This document shows positions 1 to 12,839 of a stretch of 64,000 bases of DNA, piece after piece. This stretch comes from Wurfbainia villosa (lineage: Eukaryota > Streptophyta > Magnoliopsida > Zingiberales > Zingiberaceae): assembly GCA_025175895.1 (NCBI GenBank), contig CM046000.1, positions 97,138,753 to 97,202,752 on the forward strand. Direction: 5' to 3'. A program made the translations under genes and the position numbers. The notes beneath the pieces were generated by a model. The model had not been told where the DNA came from, made no database searches, and worked only from the letters and a program-made list of their open reading frames with translations. The first letter of the stretch is position 1. Every line of letters begins with the position of its first letter.

Positions 1-2301
1 AAAACCCCGAAATAATTATAGAAATACCAATATTTTATTAACTGCATGCATGCACGATTAAACATATATCACTTAAAGTAAAATAGTTTTGTGACACCAA
101 ATCAAATTGCGACTAAAAATCCAAAGTACATAATCAAAATGTAACACCGATAAAGTAAATAAAGCGGCATCTCGACGATGCAGTAGAACAAGCACGACAA
201 GGAACTCTCTGAGCGACTCGAAGGTAGGTCAACCGGACACGTCCTCCATCAGTTAACCTAGAGGATAAGTGAGGAGGGGGTGAGTACTACCACTCTGTGG
301 ATGTATAGACAATAGTGCATAATCATAATACACATAATGGAAGTCACAGGGAACAAGCTAGAGTAACCCAACCCTCAGAGTACCAATATCAGTCTGCAAC
401 CATCCTGATCAGCAGTATAACAAATATACCCGCAACATACACAGCCACTACAACAAGCAGTGTACATCCGGATACCACGACAAAGTCTCGTGGCTCTCGC
501 ACAAAAAGGAAACTATCTATGAGCTACCGCGAACGTAACCCATGGGCCGACAATCAATTGCACGATCAACGCGCAACTATATGCTACCACGAATGAGACT
601 CGTGGATAGACAGACAATATATAAATATCTAGTTATCGACTGCAGGCATTAGCATACTATCACTAATAGGTCGCGTGAGCAGTCGATTATCCTAGGTTGT
701 TAAACCTCGGGTTATCCAATACATCCAATATAAAACGACCATTGACGTCGACAAAGATCATCGATCTATAATTAAACCCATTGAGGCGGTCAAGCGAGGG
801 TTTCAACACCTCTAATACGAAATGTTTACCAAATTCGGTAAAGATCATCAACTTATAAATAAATAAGTCGAGATGATTAAATCTAGCATTTCAACCCTTC
901 TAACATGATCGGTATCAAGGTCGATCAAAATCATAAGTCCACTAATAAACTCGTTGAGACGAGTAATCATAGGGTTTCGTCCCAACTAACAGGAAACGTC
1001 TTTCAAGGCCAATAAAGACCACAAATCTACTATCAAGCCCGTCAAGAGGGTTAAGCCTAAATTATACCATTATACCAGTGCAATCATGCATGCTACAACA
1101 TGCTACCACGAACAAATCTCGTGGGTACTTAAGATGTAAAGTAGCTATCTAGCTATAGGCATCATACGAATCCGATTATCACCAACTCCGAACGAATAAC
1201 GCAAAAATATAACCTTACAGTAGGTCATCTCAACCATGATTGGGAGGCATGATTGACCACAATATACAAAGCACCTACTTATAAAGAGACTCTACTGCAG
1301 ACTCTCTCTCTCTCAACCACGAATGGGAGATATAGTAAGGATTAATAGCATCCTAACCATACAAACTCTACTAGTCCGATCACCATATCACTGAAACAGT
1401 AAATGGATAACCATATATCATTAAGCACATCCGGGTTATTACGCCTAGGGTTCCAACACCTAGGGTTCCACTAATATTGTTTCATTCCTGAAATCCGCTC
1501 CTACAGAATAACCTCATCAAAGTTATTCTACCTCTACTAGTCTTAATCATGGTATCCACCACAAAAACATATAACCATAAAAACATATAACACGCTGTCT
1601 AATAAACGACAGCATAGTCATACCAATGACAATCAATAGCCGAAATTAATTAGGGTATAGCTAAAGGGTCATGCCAGAACAGAGTCAAGGCAATTATAAA
1701 TAAAGTATCAGATGCCTGAATATACCCTAAACTACGTAAGCAATGTAATCATGTCATCATGCCCTAGGATCTCGAAAGTCAAAGAACCTATATGTATACC
1801 TTCTACGAATTTATCCATCTTATTCATATTATTCAACTAGTCCAATCCTAATACTAGTCCCAATAGTAATTGGTAAACATCTACCAATAATATCTAATCA
1901 TTTTTATCACAATGATAACAAGCTACGTATAGCAGTAATAGCAATTTATAACCAAATGCTATCTATAAACCAGCAACTTAAAAATCTAATACCCAACAGT
2001 ATATCGTTAAAACAATACTAGATAAAACATGATATCACCGCATAACCAAATATAACCAATATAAATATGCACTAAATCTAGAAAATTTTCTAAAATTTAT
2101 TTACATTAGCCTCGAGATGTCCTGTTGTCGCTTAATCCCCATATCGACCTTCACATAATACCTCGAATTTCCGAAACATAAAAATCGTCGGAAATCCGTA
2201 CAACTTCGAAAATACCCATTTAACCTGCCAAACGTGGCAAACTCCCAAAAACCCAAAGACCCTAAGGAACTCGGAAACCTACGCTCTGATTCCAAATAAA
2301 T
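1..2301 (-). repeat. Non-coding, probably retroelement-derived DNA
   Basis: No convincing coding region is seen; the open frames here are short and without recognisable motifs. If the LTR at 2302-5102 is a 5' LTR read on the minus strand, this stretch is its internal or leader region, or an older LTR next to it. It contains three copies of a small inverted repeat, CCACGA with a 7-9 base loop and TCGTGG, near 475-492, 585-604 and 1104-1123. Retroelement origin is inferred from texture and from its place beside the primer-binding-like site at 2285-2299. Confidence 0.35.
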
Positions 2302-5102
2302 TGTCACGCCCCGAGGGAGTCCCCACCAGACGAAAATCCGACAGCATCTCCCCTGTACGGGTGACAATACCAACTTTTATACAAGGCCTACACGACCACT
2401 ATACATCGGTCAACACGACCAGAATCCAATCACAACACAATATACATAATATGAGGCCTCAGGCCATCAACCTACCCCTTCTGCCATCTGAGCAGGAACA
2501 TACAACCAAAACGAACCGGTATACAATCCAAACATAAATTTTAAACATATCCTCCAATAAAATCCCAATCCATAAAACTAATAATCAAAAACCATAAGAC
2601 CAATAAAACCTATCCACTTCGACGAGGGGGATTGACAACTGAACTCTCCTGACAGCTTCATCCTGAAATAAATATAAAACCACGGGGTAAGTTCAAAGAA
2701 CTTAGCGGATATTAGTCGATATGAATAGCAAGATATAGCTAACAATATTAATCATGTCAGTACAGTCTCATATATATGGTAAGCAAGAAATAAATGCAAA
2801 AGGACTGTACTCACCTGAATCTCCTATCCTGATATAGAAGCAAGTGCCCTACAATAATAGTCATCACCCTATACAAACATGTATCCTGAATGCATGACAA
2901 TCATATGCAACATCCAAGGCATCAATACAATAATGCAGCAAACACAATACAAATGCAATCCATGCAAAAATGAATGTCGTGCATATGACATGGTCACCCC
3001 TGACGTCAGTCAGCCGCCTCACACGCGATGGTGAAGCCGAGTGGGTAGGGCTATGACAACTGTGCACTCTGCCATCACTGCTCCAGAGTGACCGAGTGGA
3101 CAGGATGCTGTCGGAGTACTCCTATCCTCCTGCCCCAAACAGAGTGGGGGAGCTAAGCTCTCATCTCCCGGTGTCATAGACCAGAGGAGGGATTCCTGCC
3201 CGCTACCACGCTGCCTCATCGCTACCCATGAGTGAACCAGCGGAGCCTGACAGGGCAACTGCACACACCCTCCTGATGTACCACTAACCCATGAGTGACA
3301 GTGTGTGCATGCCATGTAACTAACTGCGGGCTCAACAACAATAGAACCCCGTCCAGCCAGCATGCAATCATGCAAAAATGGTGCATGATACTAAAGCATG
3401 TAAATCCTACTCAAAATACCTATCCGAATAATATGTACAATCAATATGTACATATCCAAAATCCAAGTAACTATGATCCAAATAAAACAGGGAAGATATA
3501 ATCATAACCTATCACATGCATGTATCTAGTAGGCACAGAAAACATACTAGACATATAAACATGAAAATTATTACAAGCTATCCTAACTAGCATATCAAAA
3601 TTTGACTATATCTAGGAGATAAGTCAAAATACCCGCCAGATAAAAATTGCTCGAAATGTGAAACCTTCATGTTCGTGGACCTGCCTCATGATCGAAACCT
3701 GCATATAACATAACTATTGTTAAGCACTAAGATATGATCCATCGTCAAATCGAATCCTAAGCCGATTTCGGACATAAACCAATTAACCCAAATGCTTAAT
3801 AAAATCCCGGTCACATCCCACCTAATATAACCATCGTTTCATCCAATTAATCAAATATGATTTTACAACCCCTATTATCATGTGTACCATATCCCAATAA
3901 AATCGCACAGCCTGTTCTATTCACCGAAACAGCCCAAACGAGTCCTCTCCTCTCACAGCCAACTCAAACGTCCAAACCAACTCAAACTCGTAGCCAACTC
4001 TACAGATCAAAAATCCAACCGCATAAAACCAAAATTAACCACCATATGCATAAAGAAAAGAAGCAGATCGTGCTTACCAGCGGTTGAAACCTCGCCGACA
4101 GTAAACCCCCCCACCCACCCAAAATCCACCCTGTTCTCCGGAAAACCACTGCTCAAACACCATCCCTGTTCAACCGAAGGAAAATCGCAGTAGACATTCC
4201 AAAATTGAGGGAAAGAGCAGCATCACCTTTGCTCCGGCGACCACCTGCAGAAAACCCAACCAAGCAACGCAATCCACAACACTGGCAGAAAACCCCTTGT
4301 TCCGGCAGAACTCACGGCTGTGGCTCAACCGGTGAGTTCTCGGCACCGAGTGGCTTCGACGGTGAGAGGCGGCCAGAGAAAAGCTGCATCTGAGGGCGGT
4401 CGTGGTGTCAGCCGCAGCGGAAGAGGCAGCTCGGCAGGCTAGGCGCACGAGCAGGAGGAGAGGGGCATCGGGGGTGCTTTGGCAGAGGAGGCCGACGAAA
4501 TTCGGCTGCCGCGGCTGTGATCGGCGAGCACGCAGAGGGCTGGTCGGGGCGGCGGCGGACGGCAGCGAAGGGGAGCACAGCGCGTGCGACGGTGGACGGC
4601 GAGCTCGCGTCGCGTCGGCCGGCGGTGCTCGCTTCGGCCGAGATCGACAACGGGGAGGAGGCGGCGTTGTCGTCTAGGGCAGAAGAGTCCGGCGAGTGCG
4701 CGAGGAAGAAACGGGCTCGGCTGCGGGTTTCGGTGGTTCGGGCACGGGGGAGAAAAGAAAAGGAATTCGGCGATGGAGAGATCGCGCGAGAAGAAAAGGG
4801 ATCGGGGAAGAAGGAACCGGGTTCGGAAACTGCCGAAGGAGGAAAAATCACGGTGGGAAAAAGAAAAAGAAATTTAGGTTTTCGGTTTAGGTTTATACCC
4901 CTTAAATAGACTCCACAAAAGTCTATTCATTTTATCCCCGTAAAAATCTCGTACGGGCTCCGAAAAATTCCAGAAAAATTCCTAAAATTCCCTAAAAATC
5001 TCAAAAAATTTCTTGGATTATTTCCTTAATTCTTTGGCCATTTAATTTACATTTTAAAATTTTCAGTGTTTAACATTGTAAGCGGGGATACATGGGATAA
5101 CA
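2302..5102 (-). mobile_element. Putative Ty3/gypsy (chromovirus-like) LTR, minus strand
   Basis: Read on the minus strand, the segment starts TGTTATCC near 5102 and ends GGGGCGTGACA at 2302. Directly outside that end is TTGGAATCAGAGCG, one base from the usual initiator-methionine tRNA primer-binding site TGGTATCAGAGC. A TATTTAAGGGGTATAAA promoter-like stretch lies near 4895-4910 (minus) and is followed by a GC-rich leader (about 4200-4880), the layout of long chromovirus LTRs. The leader is open in several frames, including a 147-codon Ser/Pro/Ala-rich frame at 4408-4851, which looks like composition rather than a gene. The 2302 end is well supported; the 5102 end is a guess from the TG dinucleotide. 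No TSD could be tested because the partner LTR is outside the window. Confidence 0.5.
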
Positions 5103-5678
5103 TCTTGACCTATATAACAATTATCATTATTATTTTAAAAGCATGGTTTTACAATTAGAGAAAGTTTCATTTTTCCCCTGTACTTTTTATTTTTTTTAAA
5201 TGCACATTATTGTTTTTTTCCCTGTTGGTTTACTCCCACACTTTCATAAGAGTTGCAGAAATATCTCTATAATTCATTGTTGTCATTTTACCCTCTTTGT
5301 TGTAAGAAAAAATCACCATATGAATCGGGGTGAATCAACAACACCTATGAAAGTGTGGAAGGTAAAGCAATAATAGTGAATGTATAGAGGGCATTTTGAC
5401 AACAAATAGAAGTGTGCAAGAGGTGTAAAATGACAATAGTAGAACTATTGGGACATTTTGAAAAAGAATTTAAAGTATGGGAGATAATATGAATTTTTTT
5501 ACAATTATAAGGTGGGAGTGCACTGGTAATTACTAAAAGTTTCAATTGATTATTTGATCTTTACATAAACTGCACGGTACTTTTAAATTAAAGACAAAAT
5601 ATGATATTATAGATTGTGCAGATATGATAAGGATTCTCCTTCATGGGGTTCTATTGAAGTAAGTGTTATATAACATAG
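5103..5678. other. AT-rich spacer, nothing recognised
   Basis: AT-rich sequence between the Ty3/gypsy-like LTR and RTE A. No gene, RNA or repeat structure could be supported. Confidence 0.5.
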
Positions 5679-6195
5679 AGAGGAGAGAATACAACAACAA
5701 CAATAACAACAATAACAAAGCCTTATTCCACAGGTGAGGTCGGCTATATGGATCCTTCTACGCCATTGAACTCTGTCCCCTACTAAATCATCATTAATAT
5801 TTAAATAAATTTTATCTTGTTTTATTGTTGCTAACTAAGTCTTTTTTGGTCTTCCTCTTCCTCGTTTGATGTGTCTATTTGGCATCATTTCACATCGCCT
5901 AACTGGAGCATTTATTGGCCGTCTAAGTACATGTCCGTACCACCTTAAACGTGTCTCTCGAAGCTTTCCTTCAATAGATGCAATACCAACTTTTTCTCTA
6001 ATGCTCTCATTTCTTATCCTGTCCATCCTCGTATGTCCGCACATCCACCTTAACATCCTCATCTCTGCAACTCTCATCTTTTGCTCATGTGCTCGAGTCG
6101 TAGCCCAACATTCAGCACCATATAACATAGCAGGTCTAATCGCCGTTTTGTAGAACTTTCCTTTAAGTTTTAAAGGCACTTTACGATCACATAAA

Positions 6196-7455
6196 TGTTG
6201 GTGCAATCGGCCCGGGTCACGATTGACCAGACTCGAGTTTGACTCGAGAGATGTTTTATATTTGACAAAGTAAGTTGACATTAATGTTTGACATCAATGT
6301 CTGTTAATAATTTGGAAAGACTGTTTATACAATCAACTCGGGTTATGTTAACTGGACTCGAGGGAGACTTTGATGGTTGACGGCGTAAAGTCCAAGCGAG
6401 AGTCTTGACGGCGTAAGTCCAATGTGCCTTGGCGGTGTAGACACCGTTAGCATGACATAGCCGATGGAAGCACCTGAAGGTTAGCGCGATGGATGAACAA
6501 GTAATGGATGACTTGGAGGGATCCGAGAGACGTAAGGCTGATGGAGGTGGCTAGAAGGCTTAGGTCTAGGCTAAGGGTGGTCTAGCAAGTATGGGGGCAC
6601 CATACTTGGGCTAAAACCTCATGTTTGAGGTGTCCTAGTCGACTGGTGTCATGTGGCGCCGACCGCGAGTCAACTAAGGTTTGATCGCGAAATTGCTAGC
6701 AATGATCGGCATAGACGCAGGCGATCGATCTTGTGATCACCGATCGATGCTCTGATCAGTAGGGCATGAATCGGAGTCTCACTGACCGCCGGGACGAGCA
6801 ATGAGTGATGCTTCAACCGATCGATGTGTTTGATCACCGATCGATGTCCTAGCTGCTGGATTTTTCCGTGATTACACCGCTGTCTCACAAAGCAAGGTGA
6901 TCACGATCGATAGTCCCGAGCAATCGACTGATCGACATTTTCCAGCACAGGTTGAAGCTATAAAAGGAGCTCGTGATGGAGAAAAATATATCCGATTTTT
7001 GAGAGCTTTAGGGGCGATTTGTTGCTGCAAATCAGGTCTCCAAGTGCTAATCAAACAACCAAGCATTCAAGCAATCAAAAGCAAGAGTTGTAAAATTTTT
7101 CTTTACTTGTCTTTCATATAAATTGTTGTAATTGCTTATTTTTGTTTCTTACTGTTGTAAGATTGCTTGTAAGGGGTTTCTCCGCCTCCGACTTGTGTCG
7201 AGAAGGAGTGTTTATCATAGTGGTGTGTGATTGGCATCGCTAGGGTTCGTACGAACCCAATCCGTGGAGTATGAGTCATTCGGTTCCGAACCACGTTAAA
7301 TATTTGTGTTTGCATTGTTGTTTATTTCGTTATTGCTTTCATTACTATTCCGCTGCGTGCTAACGAAATTGTAGAGATAACCACGATCGAATTCCATCTA
7401 CGAACGAACATGACGCTATTCACCCCCCCCCTCTAGCGGTTTCAAATATCCTACA
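6196..7455 (+). mobile_element. Solo LTR of the TG (gag-only copia-like) family inside RTE A
   Basis: 1,260 bp beginning TGTTGGTGCAATCGG and ending CTAGCGGTTTCAAATATCCTACA (last 20 bases from 7436), with a 5-bp TSD ATAAA at 6191-6195 and 7456-7460. RTE D has the uninterrupted site, GATCACATAAAACAC, at the matching place (about 32837), which confirms both ends. It is the same LTR family as those of TG-A and TG-B: the same termini, the poly-C tract before CTCTAGCGG, and the same promoter and leader. No internal sequence follows, so it is a product of LTR-LTR recombination. Its palindrome array is mostly of the CGATCG type. Confidence 0.93.
6958..6967 (+). promoter_or_regulatory. TATA box of the solo LTR
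   Basis: CTATAAAAGG, followed by GAGCTCGTG, at the same LTR position as CTATAAAAGGAGC in both LTRs of TG-B (minus strand) and the degenerate GATAAAAAGG in TG-A at 39591-39600. It is placed just after the palindrome array. Confidence 0.7.
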
Positions 7456-9957
7456 ATAAAACACCCGACGCTTTCCTCCATTTCAACCATCCTGCTCGTA
7501 TTCTATGCAAGACATCTCTCTCAATCCCTCCATCATCTTGTAAAAATGATCCCAAATATTTAAAGCTCTCAGTTCCAGACAACTCATCATCTCCTATCTT
7601 AACACTTGCCTCATTATGTCTAATATTGCTAAATTTAAATTCCATATATTCTGTCTTTACTCTACTAAGCTTAAAACCTTTCACTTCTAGTGTTTTTCGC
7701 CAAGATTCTAGTTTAACATTTACTTCTTCACGTGTCTCATCTACCAAAACAATATCATCTGCAAACAACATACACCACGGTACTGTGTCTTGAATGTGTC
7801 CAGTGAGTTCGTCCATGATTAGTGTAAAAAGATAGGGACTTAAAGCTGATCCTTAATGTAACCCTATCTTTATTGGAAATGCTTCAGAAAATCCACCTGA
7901 AGTCTTCACTCTGGTCATTATTTCCTCATACATATCCTTAATTAGTTCAATATATGTTACATTAACACCTCTTTTTTTTTTTAAATTCTTCATATTATTT
8001 CTCTTGGAACTCTATCATAAGCTTTTTCTAAATCAATGAATACCATGTGTATATCCTGTTTTTGCTCTCTATACTTTTCAATTAGTTATCTAAGAAGATG
8101 TATAACTTCTATTGTCGACCTTCCTGGCATAAATCCAAATTGATTTTCGAGAACCGTGGTCTCTTTCTTTACTCTTTTTTCTATTACTCTTTCCCAAAGT
8201 TTCATGGTATGACTCATTAGTTTAATACCCCTATAGTTTTCACAAGTTTGTATGTCTCCCTTATTCTTATATAAGGGAATCAGAATATTTACCCTCCATT
8301 GATCAGGCATCCTTTTTGTTTTCAATATCATGTTAAATAATTTTATAAGTCATTCAATACCTTGTTTCCCTAGACACTTCCATACCTCTACCGGAATATC
8401 ATTTGGTCCAACGACTTTTCCATTTTGCATTCCATTTAAAGCTTGTTCTACTTCTGAAATTTGAATTCTACGATAAAAATTTAAATTTCTATACTCATTT
8501 GACCTACTTAAATTACCTAAATTAAGTTGGTCTCCTAAACCTTCATTAAAAAGTTGATGAAAATATCTCTTCCACCGCTCTTTTATTTCTTCATCATGTA
8601 CTAATACCCTATTACATTCATCTTTAATACATCTTATTTGATTAAGATCTTTTGTCTTCCTCTCTCTCACTTTAGCTATTCTATAAATGTCTCTTTTCCC
8701 TTCTTTTGTATCTAATTTTCGATATAACCGTTCAAAAATTTCAGTCTTAGCTTCATTCACTGCTTTTTTAGCTTCTTTCTTGGCTATTGTATATTTTTTC
8801 AAATTTTCTTTATTTTTACAAATATATAATTTCTTATATACTGTTCATTTTTCCTTGACTTTCTCTTGCACTTTTTTATTCCACCACCAAAATTCTTTAC
8901 TTGGTGATGCATGTTCCTTTGACTCACCGAGTACACTCTTGGCTACTATTTTCAATTTTGATATCATCTTATCCCACATCATATTAGGGTCACTGTATAT
9001 TTCATCTAATACTTTTACTCTTACCTTCTCTTTGAATACATTTAGTTTCTCGTCCTTTAACTTCCACCACTTAATTCTAAGAGTCGTGTATATTTTTCTT
9101 TTATTAATATTATATTTGAGGCGTATATCCAATACTACTAATCTATATTGAGTCGTTAAACTTTCTCCAGGGATGACCTTACAATCTTTACAAATTTTTT
9201 TATCTCTCTTCCTAACTATAAGAAAGTCAATTTGTGATTTATTATTTCCACTTTTGAACGTGACTAAGTGTTCTTCCCTTTTCTTAAAAAATGTATTAGC
9301 TAGTATAAGATCATATGCTATTGCAAAATCCAATATAGTTTTACCTTCTTCATTTCTTGTTCCAAACCCATAACCCCCATGCACCCTCTCATATTCATCA
9401 TTTTTCACTCCGACATGCCCATTTAAATCGCCTCCTATTAAAATCATCTCATTTGACGGAATATTTTATAATATTTCATCTAAGTCCTCCCAAAACCTTA
9501 ATTTGATATTTTCATCTAACCCTATTTAAGGTGCATATACACTAATTACGTCCATATTTTCTTTCTCCACTACTATTTTGAGAGCTATAATTCTATTCCC
9601 CTTTCTAATTACTCCTACAACTTCATCTTTTAACGAACTATCAATAATAATACCAACTCCATTTCTTGTTTTACTCTTTCCTATATACCATAACTTAAAA
9701 CCCGAGTTCTCTATCATCTTTGCCTTCTCACCTATCCATTTTGTCTCTTGTACACATACAATATTAATTTTTCTCCTAATCATCGTATCTACTAATTCCA
9801 TCGTTTTACCAGTGAGGGTTCCTATGTTCCACGTACCAAATCTTAGACTATTAGTTTTTCTATAATATTTGTTCTTATCCAATCTATGGTGTGAGAACTC
9901 TTGCTTATTTTACACTACACCCAAGTTCTCATGGAGATGTAGCGGTCCTTGCCGATA

Positions 9958-10064
9958 CGTTGCAGTCGGACCCTGCAACGTGAACTCTAGCATATTTTTC
10001 ACTACACCCGAGTTCTGAAAATGTAGTGGTCATTGTCGAGACGTTACAGTCGGACCCTGTAACG
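9958..10064 (-). ncRNA. Paired hairpins in the RTE A 5' UTR
   Basis: A roughly 85-bp unit is tandemly repeated in the 5' UTR of RTE A. Each unit holds an 8-bp perfect stem around the same 7-base loop: CGTTGCAG-TCGGACC-CTGCAACG at 9958-9980 and CGTTACAG-TCGGACC-CTGTAACG at 10042-10064 (plus-strand spelling; the transcript is the reverse complement). The two differ at one position in each arm and the changes keep the pairing. RTE D has a third variant, GTTATAG/CTATAAC, at 35421-35441. This is an RNA structure inside the LINE transcript, not an independent gene. Confidence 0.5.
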
Positions 10065-10240
10065 CCTTCCTTCCGGAGAACAACCTAGCATTAACACAAT
10101 AGTTTGATTGATCCATACATTGAATATTTACCTTAGTTTAACGCTGATTGGCAACCTAACGCAACCCTCCTCCTTTATTCGGGCTTGGGACCGGCCACGA
10201 CAAGGTTAACTTATCATGAGCGGAGTTAGAGGAGAGAATA

Positions 10241-10785
10241 GATGATAAAAAATAATGAATGGAGAGAAGGAAAAGAAGAAAGAGTAATATAATTGATAAC
10301 TTCATGGTCCACTCTATGTTAGGTAAGATCTTTAATTTGCCTCTTACAATTGAGTAGAAAATATAATGATCTCATATATGTACAACATCCACCTATTGCA
10401 GGACATTTAACTCTAAAAATTAGGGTTTGAAAGGAAAACCTAGTAAAAATGGGGTAGGATATAATAAAAAAATATAAGTTGCTTTGATGTTATCTGACAT
10501 TTTCTTTTCTTTTTGAATAGAAACAAGTAGCTTGATATTATGCTCTGTTCATTAAATTTTGGAAACACTTTTTCTTCAAGGATGATGAAAGAGTAATCAA
10601 TCAGAGAGCATTGTCACTGTTTTTTGTTTTATTCCAAAATCCTATATATTTACTCTTTCTCTGTCTTTTTGACTTTTTTGTTGTTCTTCATTAATGTGTA
10701 GTAAATTAATGCTTTTATTGTTTGCAAAAATAATTTGGATTCAGTAATGCACTTTCTCTGTGTAATGAATTGATGTTGGTTGTAG
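10241..10785. other. AT-rich spacer; possible decayed intron of the clathrin fragment
   Basis: No exon-like match to clathrin heavy chain or another family was found upstream of the acceptor at 10785. The stretch may be the rest of an intron. Confidence 0.4.
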
Positions 10786-11103
10786 AAACCACAATTGGTG
10801 AAAGGAAATATGTAGCTCTTTTCTGTAGATCAACAGCGTAGTCAAGCACTCGAAGCACATGCTGCATCATTTACAACATTTAAGATAATTTTCTACTTTT
10901 CAATTGTTCCATAATCTTCTCGCTGATCTATGATAATATTCATTTATTCTAATTTTTTTTATCTGTTCTTGACTTCATGAATTTTTTTCTATAGGTGGTT
11001 GGGAATGAGAATTCCTTCATTCTTATTTCATTTGCCTCAAAGACTAGTAATGCTAGACAAATTACTTCAAAGTTACACATCATAGAACTTGGAGCCCAAT
11101 CAG
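10786..11103 (+). pseudogene. CHC: Clathrin heavy chain fragment (two exons), decayed
   Basis: Two exon-like blocks match the N-terminal beta-propeller/linker part of plant clathrin heavy chain, the triskelion subunit of vesicle coats. Exon a (10786-10884) reads PQLVKGNM-stop-LFSVDQQRSQ and continues ALEAHAASFTTFK; the family has Gln where TAG stands (10813-10815). Exon b (10995-11103) reads VVGNENSFILISFASKTSNA and later ITSKLHIIELGAQS; the family has this block directly after the first. Acceptors TGTAG and TATAG are intact and the second donor is GTACC, but the first donor is ATAATT instead of GTAATT. These are two exons of a gene that normally has many, about 1,700 residues in all. No further clathrin exons were found on either side, so this is a transplanted or relict fragment. 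Family assignment is from recognition and should be confirmed by alignment. Confidence 0.85.
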
Positions 11104-12839
11104 GTACCTTGATTATGCATTGTCATTGAGATTAGTTCTGTAGTTTGAGATTTTGGCAAGAGACATACTGAAAAAGACAATCTTTCTAAATATTTTACCT
11201 GAGTAATTGGATTGGAAATCATTTTCATTAAAAACATTGGTAAATAGTAATATATCATTTGCATGAAGACTTATTGCATACAATACAAGTTGTAAAAAAA
11301 AAATCTCTATTTTGATTTTTTTAATTTGGAATTCAGAGATCATTATTTTTAGATATTGTCTTTTTTTTGTTATGCTTATGTGATTAAAAATCATCTAATT
11401 GTTTTGTTTTGGAGTTTAATATTTAAGAAATCTCTACAAATACAATCAGAGTCGACGAGTAGGTCCTGGCCAGGGCTACTAGACTCTTGCCCAGGGTTCA
11501 AAAATTGACTAAACAATATTACGTATAAAATAGTCCAATCTTTATCAAAAATAAATTTTCCACATATAAAATGATTCAATTTTTATTGTTTCGTCCATAG
11601 TCTTTAAATACCCAGGACCGACTCTGCCTTATATCTTCCACTATAATGGATTCCAACTATTCTAACACTCAAATTTAGTAATCTTTTGAATATGCATGTG
11701 CCATCTCAACAATTTAACCTCATTTTATTATCTATAGAGTTTAACCAAATTGCGCTAAACTATTAGCAATTTTTATATTTTGTATTTAGCGCACATCTAC
11801 CTACTGTAACACTCTCATTTGTTCTTCTCCTTGTATATATGTTGCTTCGCAACAACCAAATGCTATGATTAACTGAGTATGGATGCTCATATGGTCTTAT
11901 AAAATTTGTCTGTAGCCTTATAAGCACAAGATGATCAGACAGAACTCCAGAAGCCTCTCCATTTAAATGATTCAAAAGATAGGTATTTGGTCTAACTGTG
12001 AAAGTAAACTCACAATTATTTTATAAAGTAATCATTTGGCGCACTTCACACTTCCATAGCTCTAAAATTAGTGATTATACTATTGTATCAATCTTTTATC
12101 ACATTAATATAATTATGAGATAATACTTCTATACTAGGGATAAAACTGCAATGACATTATTTTAGTATGTAGCGACCTTTTCATTTGAGATGCTTAAGAT
12201 CAACAAGGAAACAAGAAAGATGATATCTATATGATTCTAGTGTAACCCCCAGGTAACCTAGCAAGAAAAAATATCATTGTAAACAAACATTGCGGGAAAT
12301 ATCACAAATACAATGGTTCAAATTTAAGAAAAATGCAAGAAAAAAACCCTAAATCTTAACCTTCTGGAGACCCACATCTCTCTTACGGCACTCAATTATC
12401 TCAGCAATTAGTTGATTGGCCAACAGCTAAGCCTTAACACAAGAAACATGTGATAATTTGTTTCTTCAAATACTTACAGTCTTGAATTAGTAGAGGATAA
12501 TGGAGTATACTAAAAGGGGAGTTACGGGAAATATAACCTTATTGTGGATTCAAAGGAAACTATTTTTTTTTTTATTTTCCAAATAGAAGTTTAGAACTCA
12601 CAACTACATAAGATAATAAATAATTAACAAGCACATAGTAAATGTCTGTGAAAATAAAGATTCAAAATAAGAGAGAAAAAGAAATGCTCCATGTGTTTGT
12701 AATCCAACACACAGAACTAGCAGAACAGTTTATGAAAATAGTCAGTTTTCAAAGTGAAAATAATCTCGGGTGATGGTGGACAATGATAATGACTAATAGA
12801 ACAAGCAGTTAGCACAAATTTTAGGGAAGTAAACATTAC
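11104..12839. other. Spacer between clathrin and SOD fragments
   Basis: No SOD terminal exon (the GGHELS...GNAGGRVACG segment) was found here, although the SOD copy needs one directly downstream on the minus strand. A 70-codon minus-strand open frame at 11763-11975 (VLSDHLVLIRLQTNFIRPYE) looks moderately protein-like but is not recognised. The rest is AT-rich. Confidence 0.4.

Larger units (their letters stand above)
5835..9882 (-). pseudogene. RTE LINE polyprotein (APE endonuclease + reverse transcriptase), broken
   Basis: Encoded the target-primed retrotransposition enzyme. From the N-terminus (about 9882): LRFGTWNIGTLTG and QETKW of the APE-type endonuclease, then GGDLNGHVG near 9430. After a Lys-rich linker come RT motifs: WRVNILIPLYKNKGD and YRGIKLMSH near 8230-8310, FGFMPGRST near 8115-8140, and the catalytic FADDIVLVDE near 7740-7765. 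The C-terminal YGAECW...RMLRWMCGHTR block typical of RTE proteins is near 6060-6130. The frame is cut by a stop after VISVYAP near 9526, by further stops or frameshifts between 8086 and 8845, by decay around 7850-8085, and by the solo LTR at 6196-7455, which splits it between KASGVL and CDRKVPLK. No ORF1 was seen, as expected for RTE. Confidence 0.9.
5692..10227 (-). mobile_element. RTE-clade LINE 'A', near full length, interrupted by a solo LTR
   Basis: The element is flanked by an exact 13-bp TSD, AGAGGAGAGAATA, at 5679-5691 and 10228-10240. Its 3' end, at the low coordinates, is a (TTG)n tail, seen on the plus strand as CAACAACAACAATAAC. This is typical of plant RTE elements. About 345 bp of 5' UTR (9883-10227) precedes one long coding region with an APE-type endonuclease followed by a reverse transcriptase. 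Without the 1,260-bp solo LTR and its duplicated 5 bp the element is about 3.27 kb, a normal RTE length. Relatives in this window are RTE B, C and D. Its coding frame carries stops, so it is not autonomous now. Confidence 0.92.

Noticed and set aside
4408..4909. Overlapping 97-147 codon frames on both strands in GC-rich DNA
   Set aside because: All frames are open because the leader is GC-rich; no domain, and the region fits the leader of a chromovirus-like LTR.
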